Positions 1-4,778 of a stretch of 6,239 bases of DNA are shown here, piece after piece. The notes under the pieces are model-generated. The model searched no databases and had not been told where the DNA came from. It worked only from the letters and a program-made list of their open reading frames with translations. The stretch is from Actinomycetes bacterium. GTDB taxonomy: Bacteria; Actinomycetota; Humimicrobiia; Humimicrobiales; Humimicrobiaceae. Each line of letters begins with the position of its first letter. The stretch's first letter is position 1. The position numbers were made by a program, and so were the translations under genes. The stretch is taken from assembly GCA_030609215.1 (NCBI GenBank), contig JAUWCR010000086.1, positions 1 through 6,239 on the forward strand, in the 5' to 3' direction.

Positions 1-7
1 TACGTGT

Positions 8-83
8 GGGGGTGTAGCTCAGTTGGGAGAGCGCCTGCCTTGCAAGCAGGAGGTCAGCGGTTCGATCCCGCTCATCTCCACCA
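8..83 (+). tRNA. tRNA-Ala (anticodon TGC)
   Basis: This is a complete 76-nt alanine tRNA that decodes GCA and related GCN codons. The cloverleaf can be read directly. The acceptor strand GGGGGTG (8-14) pairs with CATCTCC (73-79), using two G-U pairs. The D stem is GCTC (17-20) with GAGC (29-32). The anticodon stem CCTGC/GCAGG (34-38 and 46-50) encloses loop CTTGCAA, with anticodon TGC at 41-43. The T arm carries TTCGATC flanked by AGCGG and CCGCT. The discriminator base is A80, and CCA is encoded at 81-83. No second tRNA or 23S rRNA follows, so it is not an rRNA-operon spacer tRNA on its 3' side; only 7 bases precede it. No strong terminator hairpin is visible just after it. Confidence 0.98.
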
Positions 84-171
84 TAATTTAAATTCTTTAA
101 AGTATTCCATCTACTTCTTTGTCATAACTATGCCGCATATGTTTATGTGGAATCGTAAATCATGTATTTAG

Positions 172-180
172 TGGTATAAT
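172..180 (+). promoter_or_regulatory. Extended -10 promoter of the flavin reductase gene
   Basis: TG-G-TATAAT (172-180) is a perfect extended -10 element of a sigma-A-type promoter. The -35 region 17 bases upstream (near 152-157) does not match TTGACA, which fits a promoter that relies on the TGn extension. The predicted transcript begins near 187, about 70 bases before the start codon. Confidence 0.6.
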
Positions 181-183
181 AAA

Positions 184-202
184 ATTACAGAAATACTGTA
201 AT
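184..202. promoter_or_regulatory. Candidate operator, 7-bp inverted repeat at the predicted transcription start
   Basis: ATTACAG (184-190) and CTGTAAT (196-202) form a perfect inverted repeat around a 5-base centre. It starts 4 bases after the -10 box and covers the predicted start site, a classical repressor position. The TACAG...CTGTA core does not match a regulator family I can name with confidence. In RNA it would form only a weak hairpin, so a DNA operator is the more likely reading. Confidence 0.4.
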
Positions 203-256
203 TGTACTGAATAAATCTAATGCAAGAATTTTTAATAGATTGGGGGTAACCAGTTT

Positions 257-823
257 ATGACTATTTTAAAGAAAGCCAAAAATTTTTTAGCACCACTACC
301 TGTAATTTTGGTAACCACCAGATTAAAAGTTAATGATGTTGTTAAAGACAACATCATACCTTTGTCCTGGGTGGGGGTAGTAGATTCAAGACCAGATTTG
401 ATAAATATTAATATTTCTAAAGGTAAATACTCCGGGGATATAATTAGGAAGACGGAACAATTTGGAGTTTGTATTCCAACTTATAAATATTTAGAGCAAG
501 TGGATAAATGTGGGTGCACACATGGTGATAAAGTAGACAAATTTGAATTAGTAAATTTTTCAAAAATAGAAGCAAAACAAATAAATGTGCCATTAATAAG
601 AGAATGCCCTATAAATATGGAGTGTGAATTAGAAGATATAATTCCATTCAAAACCCATGAGATGTTTATAGGGAAAATTGTAAAGACACATATTGATGAT
701 GAATATATTCTGGAAGATGGCAATCCTGATTTCAAAAAAATTGATATACTGTGTTATGTTAATGGAGAATACTGGGTCCTGGACAGGAAAGTAGGCAATT
801 TGTTTTTCACAGGAAAGAGATAA
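257..823 (+). CDS. Flavin reductase family protein (flavoredoxin-like, FMN-binding split barrel)
   Basis: This 188-residue cytoplasmic protein resembles the flavin reductase-like/flavoredoxin family, which binds FMN in a split beta-barrel. Members reduce flavins with NAD(P)H or act as electron carriers in anaerobes. Family-like segments seen are PLPVILVTT (13-21), NIIPLSWVGVVDSRP (32-46, the usual flavin-contacting N-x-x-P/T-x-x-W region), the DKFE stretch (94-97), ECPINMECEL (116-125) and the FIGKIV strand (137-142). Length is normal for the family. Cysteines at 72, 85, 87, 117, 123 and 166 are relatively many. The ATG is preceded by GGGGGT (242-247) with 9 bases between. The gene stands alone between the tRNA and a convergent operon, so the partner and substrate cannot be inferred. 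The family call is solid; the exact role (reductase or electron carrier) is open. Confidence 0.85.
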   Translation: MTILKKAKNFLAPLPVILVTTRLKVNDVVKDNIIPLSWVGVVDSRPDLININISKGKYSGDIIRKTEQFGVCIPTYKYLEQVDKCGCTHGDKVDKFELVNFSKIEAKQINVPLIRECPINMECELEDIIPFKTHEMFIGKIVKTHIDDEYILEDGNPDFKKIDILCYVNGEYWVLDRKVGNLFFTGKR

Positions 824-829
824 AAAGAG

Positions 830-881
830 TTTACAAAAAAGTGATTTCTATTCTTAGAACCAAACTGGAAATTTTTGTAAA
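830..881. terminator. Possible weak bidirectional terminator between convergent genes
   Basis: TTTACAAAAA (830-839) and TTTTTGTAAA (872-881) are perfect 10-base inverted arms about 32 bases apart. A small inner hairpin, TTCTA/TAGAA (846-850 and 855-859), lies between them. The element fills the gap between the stop of the flavin reductase gene and the stop of the minus-strand kinase. The stem is A+T-rich with a long loop and no clean U tract, so termination strength is doubtful. Confidence 0.3.
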
Positions 882-887
882 AAATCC

Positions 888-1826
888 TTAAAGAGTTTTT
901 ATTCTAACTTCTTTTAACAGCCTTTTTATTTCATTTAGCCGAATTTGTCCCGGGGTGTCATTTAGCATGTTTGCGCTTCCACATGAAACAGAAAATTTTA
1001 AAGTATCCTCAGCGCTGTAGCCATTCAGTATCGAATATATAAATCCAGCGTTTACTGAGTCTCCGGAACCTGTGCTGCTAAGACGGCCTCTTATGTGTGG
1101 GGGTTTTGCTGCAATGCAGCTATCTTTATCGCAATATATTACTTCTTTTGAACCGTCTGTTATCATTATTTTTTTTATTCCATCTGCTATATATTTTTCT
1201 AATATATTTACAATTTCCCTGCGGTTATTTTTATTATCAGAAATTTTATTTGCCTCTTTTAACTCTTTTAAATTTATTTTTAAAATTTCTGGCAGGGACA
1301 GGAGACCCTCAGAAAGTGGTGCTCCCGAAGAATCAAGGAGCACTGCTGCCTCCTTTTTCTTAAGGGTAGCAATTATATTTCTATAAATACTTACATCAAT
1401 ATTTCTGGGAAGACTGCCGCCAATTACAAAAATGTCTCCTTTTTTTGGCAGAGTTCTAATTTTATCCATAAGCAGTTTAGTTTCGCTCTTGTAAATAAAA
1501 GGTCCGATTTCATTCAGTTCAATGAGTCTTTTTTCTTTTTTTTCAATTATTTTTATATTTATTCTGCTTGTGCCTTTTGTTTTTATAAAATCAGTTTCTA
1601 TGTTCTCACTGGCAAGTGTATTGACTATAAAGTCGTAAAAGTTTCCTCCGCAAAAACCAAAGGACAAACTTTTGGTGCCAAGACAACTTAGTGCTCTTGA
1701 AATATTTATTCCCTTTCCTCCAACAGAGATAGTTTTAATTTCTGCCTTGTTTATGCTGCCTTTTGACAGATAATTGGTTTCATAAGTGATATCAATTGCA
1801 AGGTTCAATGTTAGTGTATATATCAT
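888..1826 (-). CDS. PfkB-family sugar-phosphate kinase, 1-phosphofructokinase (FruK/LacC) type
   Basis: This 312-residue ribokinase-fold kinase is closest in motifs to 1-phosphofructokinase, which makes fructose 1,6-bisphosphate from fructose 1-phosphate and ATP; tagatose-6-phosphate kinase (LacC) is the alternative. It opens MIYTLTLNLAID, as FruK proteins do, which supports this ATG. Further motifs are VGGKGINISRALSCLG (35-50), TSRINIKI (86-93), GSLP (137-140), DSSGAPL (165-171) and the anion-hole/catalytic segment TGSGDSVNAGF (252-262) with the probable base D256. Several normally fixed positions differ: N-P to N-L at 8-9, K-P-N to K-I-N at 183-185, and GAGD to GSGD. It overlaps the PIN toxin gene by ATGA (1823-1826) and has no Shine-Dalgarno within 15 bases, so translation probably depends on the toxin gene. 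No fructose PTS gene is adjacent. Family membership is certain; the substrate is not. Confidence 0.88.
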   Translation of the reverse strand: MIYTLTLNLAIDITYETNYLSKGSINKAEIKTISVGGKGINISRALSCLGTKSLSFGFCGGNFYDFIVNTLASENIETDFIKTKGTSRINIKIIEKKEKRLIELNEIGPFIYKSETKLLMDKIRTLPKKGDIFVIGGSLPRNIDVSIYRNIIATLKKKEAAVLLDSSGAPLSEGLLSLPEILKINLKELKEANKISDNKNNRREIVNILEKYIADGIKKIMITDGSKEVIYCDKDSCIAAKPPHIRGRLSSTGSGDSVNAGFIYSILNGYSAEDTLKFSVSCGSANMLNDTPGQIRLNEIKRLLKEVRIKTL

Positions 1827-2230
1827 ATTAAAGTATTTAAAAACTCTGAAGGCGAAATGGCCGTGATATTCCGAAATGACTTCAGATTTAGTAAATGTTT
1901 ATCACCAGAAATAATGTATTGAGCCTGAGCTGCAGCAGCACATTCTATAAATTTATTATCATCAGGATCATCTTTAATTAAATTAAATTTAGAAGTGGAG
2001 GCTATATACACGATGTTACTTTTCTTATTAAATAATCTTAGTAATTCCTCTAGCTCAGGTTCGTGTGAAAATCCTAATTTTGCAAGTACTTCCACATATT
2101 CCTCTAAAATTTCTTCTGTTATACAAATAGTTATTTTTCCATTCTTCCATAAATCAATAATTCTTTTGGGATTTCCTTTTGGATTAAAAAATGAAGAAAC
2201 AAAGATATTTGTATCAATTACTACCCTCAC
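1823..2230 (-). CDS. PIN-domain toxin, putative RNase of a toxin-antitoxin pair (COG1569-like)
   Basis: This 135-residue protein is a PIN-domain nuclease, the fold of VapC-like toxins that cleave RNA using Mg2+ bound by conserved acids. The expected residues are present: D6 in the opening VVIDTNIFVS, E43/E44 in the EEILEEYVEVL helix, D91 in the DDPDDNKFIECA segment (87-98), and D110 in the ISGDKHLL strand (107-114). The D-x-D-D-N-K-F-x-E pattern and length fit the 'putative toxin, PIN family' group more than classical VapC. The start is GTG (2230-2228), inside a GTGA overlap with the antitoxin stop. An AAGGG sequence (2238-2242) lies 7 bases upstream as a modest ribosome site. All acidic residues are intact, so the nuclease is probably active. 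The pairing with an RHH gene immediately upstream supports the toxin role; the RNA target is unknown. Confidence 0.88.
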   Translation of the reverse strand: MRVVIDTNIFVSSFFNPKGNPKRIIDLWKNGKITICITEEILEEYVEVLAKLGFSHEPELEELLRLFNKKSNIVYIASTSKFNLIKDDPDDNKFIECAAAAQAQYIISGDKHLLNLKSFRNITAISPSEFLNTLI

Positions 2231-2472
2231 TTGCTGGCCCTTACTTCTTTAATAACGGTATCAATGTCTTCTTCCTTAAACCCTTTCATTTTAATCTTTT
2301 TCGAAATTCTACTCCATAAGTCATCAACAACTGAGGATAAATCATTATCCGCAATATAGGTATTAACTAATTCACGAACTTTTTCACTGGAAGTTTTACC
2401 CTCCATTCTAGCGATTCTATTAAATTTATCCTTGGTTTCCTTATCAATCCTAATTATCATTTGTTTTTCCAT
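2227..2472 (-). CDS. Ribbon-helix-helix (CopG/Arc-type) antitoxin
   Basis: This 81-residue protein is the likely antitoxin and autorepressor of the adjacent PIN toxin. Its N-terminus MEKQMIIRIDKETKDKFNRI has the alternating beta strand (residues 4-9, QMIIRI) and the following helix typical of ribbon-helix-helix dimers. The helix EKVRELVNTYIADN (about 50-63) completes the DNA-binding fold. The acidic and basic tail (from about 64) is the probable toxin-binding part. I chose ATG 2472 rather than the longer in-frame ATG at 2532. AGGAGT (2479-2484) sits 6 bases upstream of 2472, homology begins here, and 2532 falls inside the -35 box of the promoter. Its stop overlaps the toxin start by 4 bases, so toxin synthesis should be coupled to antitoxin translation. 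Confidence 0.85.
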   Translation of the reverse strand: MEKQMIIRIDKETKDKFNRIARMEGKTSSEKVRELVNTYIADNDLSSVVDDLWSRISKKIKMKGFKEEDIDTVIKEVRASK

Positions 2473-2478
2473 GGTATT

Positions 2479-2484
2479 ACTCCT
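2479..2484 (-). promoter_or_regulatory. Ribosome binding site deciding the antitoxin start
   Basis: AGGAGT on the minus strand, with a 6-base gap to the ATG at 2472, is the best Shine-Dalgarno site of this operon. It rules in the 81-residue form over the 101-residue reading frame. Confidence 0.8.
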
Positions 2485-2511
2485 GTATATCTTGTATATA
2501 CAAATTATACA
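2484..2511. promoter_or_regulatory. Symmetric toxin-antitoxin operator
   Basis: This 28-bp dyad is centred at 2497.5 and matches at 12 of 14 positions per half. It consists of TGTATA (2484-2489), TGTATATACA (2493-2502) and TATACA (2506-2511). These four half-sites are regularly spaced by 9 bp. It covers the -10 box (2504-2509) and the predicted transcript start and touches the ribosome site. Repeated half-sites fit cooperative binding by RHH dimers, so autorepression by the antitoxin, alone or with the toxin, is the likely function (inferred). Confidence 0.65.
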
Positions 2512-2532
2512 TGCATTTAATTGCAAAATCAA
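2504..2532 (-). promoter_or_regulatory. Sigma-A-type promoter of the antitoxin-toxin-kinase operon
   Basis: On the minus strand, TTGATT (2532-2527) and a perfect TATAAT (2509-2504) are separated by exactly 17 bases. The predicted transcript begins near 2497, leaving a leader of about 25 bases before the antitoxin ATG. This is the only good promoter seen for all three genes. Confidence 0.7.
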
Positions 2533-2540
2533 TTTTGTTT

Positions 2541-2579
2541 TTGTAGTTATTTGGAATTAAGAGTAAAATTTTGTAAAGT
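2541..2579 (+). promoter_or_regulatory. Possible promoter of the small membrane protein gene
   Basis: Two overlapping sigma-A-like pairs with 17-base spacing are present: TTGTAG (2541-2546) with TAAAAT (2564-2569), and TTGGAA (2551-2556) with TAAAGT (2574-2579). Neither is strong. Either would drive the divergent plus-strand gene from just beside the toxin-antitoxin promoter, about 10-20 bp from its -35 box. Confidence 0.35.
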
Positions 2580-2641
2580 ATTAATGACAGGTGTTAAAAA
2601 ACCAGGTTTAAGGTAAAAGACGATGTTTTAGGAGGAGTTAA

Positions 2642-3121
2642 ATGTCTGAAGTTTGGCTTAATGCTTTCTTGGGAAAAATTGGAAAATATATTGTAACTTT
2701 TTTAGTTAATTATTATTACTATTTGGCTCCGGTAATTGTTTTATACGGGATTTTTTTAACGATTTCATCATATAATCTTAAAAGAATTGATAAAAGGGTT
2801 AATTTAGAAATAGTAAATCAGGCTAAAAATGTAATGAAGGAAAATCCTGATATTAATTATATCGATTTTGTAGAAAACCTTAAAATTCCATGGGAGGATA
2901 TTGTAAAAGATTGTTCTTTTTTCCCGTTCATCTCCCAGGAGATGGGTCTATGGGTTGATAGGACCAATGCTTACACTGCGCGGAAAATAATTATGTATGA
3001 TAAAGAAAAAATAAGACTGGTTTTAGAAAGAAGCGGGTTGTTTGTCTCTGAGAGAGGCAGTGGTATGCGTAAAAATTTATATTTAGATTACATTCACAGA
3101 GTAACAAAAAGAGGAAAATAA
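2642..3121 (+). CDS. Small membrane-anchored protein of unknown function
   Basis: I do not recognise the family of this 159-residue protein. A hydrophobic stretch at about 16-42 (IVTFLVNYYYYLAPVIVLYG and onward) predicts one transmembrane helix near the N-terminus. It includes a run of four tyrosines (24-27). There is no signal-peptidase-like cleavage site, so this is probably an anchor. The remaining about 115 residues are soluble and mixed in charge, with a basic region after the helix (KRIDKR, 47-52), which suggests a cytoplasmic C-terminal domain by the positive-inside rule. The tail is strongly basic (HRVTKRGK). The start is well supported by AGGAGGAG (2630-2637), 4 bases before the ATG. 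It is transcribed away from the toxin-antitoxin operon and converges on the permease gene, so it is probably monocistronic. No enzymatic motif is visible. Confidence 0.7.
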   Translation: MSEVWLNAFLGKIGKYIVTFLVNYYYYLAPVIVLYGIFLTISSYNLKRIDKRVNLEIVNQAKNVMKENPDINYIDFVENLKIPWEDIVKDCSFFPFISQEMGLWVDRTNAYTARKIIMYDKEKIRLVLERSGLFVSERGSGMRKNLYLDYIHRVTKRGK

Positions 3122-3135
3122 GTTTTTATAAAAAC
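3122..3135. terminator. 14-bp palindrome at the convergent gene ends
   Basis: GTTTTTA directly followed by TAAAAAC is a perfect palindrome. It lies immediately after the membrane protein stop (3119-3121) and includes the stop codon of the permease gene (3126-3128). It might contribute to termination in both directions, but it has no G+C-rich stem and no loop, so it is at most weak. Confidence 0.2.
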
Positions 3136-4427
3136 AGGTTAAGAATAGGCTTTATAATTTGAAGAAGTATCCAGAAAAATAAATTGGAGCTGCCCCCGAT
3201 ACTTGAAACTTGCCTGTATCCTTCAGTAAATTCCATATTGTATTTTAAAAATAAATTAGTAAGCAAATTTCCCATATCAGCTGTGACAAAAAGCACAATA
3301 GGGATTATTATTATTGCTGAAATAAAACTTCTAAAGATATCACCTCCTGATAGAGTAATAGCCCAGATGAGTATAAGAGGGATCATTATTAAATCAGCAT
3401 TTGGGAGAAGTGTGTTGCCTGGCAGCAGAGTTGCCATATAAACACTTAAAGGAATAATAATAATGGAAAGCCCAATTACAGAAGGATGGCCTACAAAAAT
3501 AATGGAGTCCAGGCCAATATATATTGTCCTTTTTGTAACCCTGTGGCTTATAAAACTTCTGATACTGTCTATGATCGGAGCCAATCCCATAAAAAGGATG
3601 TTTACTGCTCTTGGAAGCAGTATCATGATAATAGATAATTTTAACCCGGAAGTAAGGCCATATAAAAAATTAGGGCCGGCATTTAAATAGAAATTTTTAT
3701 ATTTTGTAATTATTCCTATGATAAATCCTAAAACGAATCCAATTATCATTGGTTCAGAGAAGATGCCGAGCTTATACTGAATTTCTTCATAGAAGATGTG
3801 TATTTTTTTAATTAGCGGAATTTTATTTAAAACAATAGTTATAAGATGGGAAACAGGAGCCCAGCATATAACATTGGCTTGAGGGTTTGATACTCCATTT
3901 AGGCCAAAGTAGCTTTCTATGTAGTGGGCATAGATATCTGACATGACAAGTGTTATGGAAGCAATCACTATAGAAATTAATATCCCAATCCATTGCATCT
4001 CAGTAATGGTAAAAATAATGGAGCCGGCAAGTAAAAAATTCCAGTAATTCCATAAATCTATGTTTACTGTTCTTGTGAGTCTTAAGACAAGCATAAGTAT
4101 ATTTAAAAAGATTGTCGCTATAATTATTTGAAAAATTATGGGAGAATTTAAAATTACTTTTTCTGAGATTGCCCACCCTACATCCAGGATTTCAAACTTT
4201 TTGGAGGAATTTATAATAATGGTACCTATAATTGGCTTAAAGAAATTTATAAAAATCGAAAGAAGGACAGATATACTGGACAATCCTATAAAAATAAATA
4301 CAGAATTCTTCAGAGTCTTAAGGAAATTTTTAGAAGCAAGCAAACCTAAAATAAATAATATTGATGGGAGCAGTACAGCAGGTCCTAAATCCATTATATA
4401 TTTAATAATTTTGTAAGTTGCCGCCAT
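3126..4427 (-). CDS. PTS galactitol-type EIIC sugar permease (GatC/SgcC family)
   Basis: This 433-residue polytopic inner-membrane protein matches the EIIC component of galactitol-family PTS systems. EIIC carries the sugar across the membrane and, with phospho-EIIB, phosphorylates it. Family landmarks in order are IMDLGPAVLLPS (11-22), LDVGWAISEK (81-90), LTRTVNIDLWNYW (117-129), YFGLNGVSNPQA (173-184), a SEPMIIGFVLGFIIGI region (224-239), GLDSIIFVGHPSVIG (305-319), LLPGNTLLPNADL (334-346) and GGDIFRSFIS (361-370). Length is slightly below the about 450 of E. coli GatC, mainly at the C-terminus. Around Q183 the usual histidine of the I-P-H-G motif appears to be missing (comparison from memory). 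No EIIA or EIIB lies nearby. The ATG follows an in-frame TAG by 9 bases and has only a poor ribosome site. Divergent kinase and regulator genes make it part of a sugar locus; the sugar is unknown. Confidence 0.88.
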   Translation of the reverse strand: MAATYKIIKYIMDLGPAVLLPSILFILGLLASKNFLKTLKNSVFIFIGLSSISVLLSIFINFFKPIIGTIIINSSKKFEILDVGWAISEKVILNSPIIFQIIIATIFLNILMLVLRLTRTVNIDLWNYWNFLLAGSIIFTITEMQWIGILISIVIASITLVMSDIYAHYIESYFGLNGVSNPQANVICWAPVSHLITIVLNKIPLIKKIHIFYEEIQYKLGIFSEPMIIGFVLGFIIGIITKYKNFYLNAGPNFLYGLTSGLKLSIIMILLPRAVNILFMGLAPIIDSIRSFISHRVTKRTIYIGLDSIIFVGHPSVIGLSIIIIPLSVYMATLLPGNTLLPNADLIMIPLILIWAITLSGGDIFRSFISAIIIIPIVLFVTADMGNLLTNLFLKYNMEFTEGYRQVSSIGGSSNLFFWILLQIIKPILNLFL

Positions 4428-4477
4428 ATTTTGCCGCTAGTATTTATTTGTATTTGAGCCTAAAAATATTGGGTAAT

Positions 4478-4505
4478 ATTATACACGAAAAAAAATGTTG
4501 TAAAA
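4478..4505 (-). promoter_or_regulatory. Promoter of the EIIC permease gene
   Basis: On the minus strand a perfect TATAAT (4483-4478) is preceded by TTTACA at a 15-base gap (4504-4499) or TTTTAC at 16 bases. The -10 is convincing, while the -35 spacing is short, which suits a regulated promoter. The predicted leader is about 45 bases. Confidence 0.5.
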
Positions 4506-4510
4506 ACATT
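4494..4510. promoter_or_regulatory. Candidate operator over the permease -35 region
   Basis: AATGTT (4494-4499) and AACATT (4505-4510) form a perfect 6-bp inverted repeat with a 5-base centre. It overlaps the -35 region of the permease promoter. The outer TG...CA loosely recalls a catabolite-repression site, but the central CG is missing, so I do not call it a CRE. Confidence 0.35.
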
Positions 4511-4522
4511 AATTTCTATATT

Positions 4523-4539
4523 AATTTAGATTCTAAATT
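4523..4539. promoter_or_regulatory. Candidate operator, 8-bp perfect inverted repeat
   Basis: AATTTAGA-T-TCTAAATT is a perfect 17-bp dyad about 29 bp (close to three helical turns) from the centre of the neighbouring inverted repeat at 4494-4510. It lies upstream of the permease promoter and could bind an activator or repressor. The regulator is unknown; the nearby SorC-family protein is the obvious candidate. Confidence 0.4.
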
Positions 4540-4591
4540 TTTTTGAAAGAAAAGTTTTATTAAACTTAAGATGATTTAATTAATTTTTTTA

Positions 4592-4620
4592 TTGACTTGC
4601 TGCAGGTTTCATTTTAAGAT
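4592..4620 (+). promoter_or_regulatory. Candidate promoter of the fructokinase gene
   Basis: TTGACT (4592-4597, 5 of 6) and TAAGAT (4615-4620, 4 of 6) are 17 bases apart. The first copy of the direct repeat TTGCTGCA overlaps the end of the -35 box, and the second lies about 18-25 bases past the predicted start. The leader would be about 150 bases. The TATAAT at 4694-4699 is the alternative, with a poor -35. Confidence 0.45.
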
Positions 4621-4778
4621 TTTCATATGTTATTTAAGTAAACATTTGCTGCATAGAATATTACTAAAAAATTTTTTATGGTCAAATGTAATATATAATT
4701 ACTAATGAAATTGAAATAACGAATTTTTTTAATTTGCAGAAGATGAGCAGATATAAAAAATAGACTTAGGAAATAATA

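Larger units (their letters stand above)
4428..4778. other. Divergent control region between the permease and fructokinase genes
   Basis: This 351-base, very A+T-rich spacer has no credible gene. It holds a permease promoter at the left, two inverted repeats in the next 60 bases, and a fructokinase promoter candidate near 4592-4620. It also has an 8-base direct repeat TTGCTGCA (4597-4604 and 4646-4653) and a second TATAAT (4694-4699) with no good -35. It is the expected place for binding of the SorC-type regulator encoded downstream. No riboswitch or CRE consensus could be recognised. Confidence 0.6.

Noticed and set aside
8..83. tRNA-Ala as an integration (att) site for a mobile island
   Set aside because: I saw no repeat of the tRNA 3' end elsewhere in the window and no integrase gene.
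1072..1386. Plus-strand open frames inside the FruK-type kinase gene
   Set aside because: They are antisense to a well-supported kinase, with no ribosome site and no recognisable motifs.
2473..2532. N-terminal 20-residue extension of the antitoxin from ATG 2532
   Set aside because: It lies over the -35 and -10 boxes and upstream of the predicted transcript start; a strong ribosome site and the RHH fold begin at 2472.
3184..4416. Plus-strand open frames inside the EIIC gene
   Set aside because: They are antisense shadows of a long, motif-rich permease frame.
4494..4510. Catabolite-responsive element (CRE)
   Set aside because: It lacks the central CG and the conserved A and C positions.
4523..4539. 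PerR or Fur box
   Set aside because: The centre is too short and the arms do not match the 7-1-7 consensus, so only a generic dyad is reported.
4694..4699. TATAAT as main fructokinase promoter
   Set aside because: There is no acceptable -35 or TGn extension; it is kept only as an alternative.
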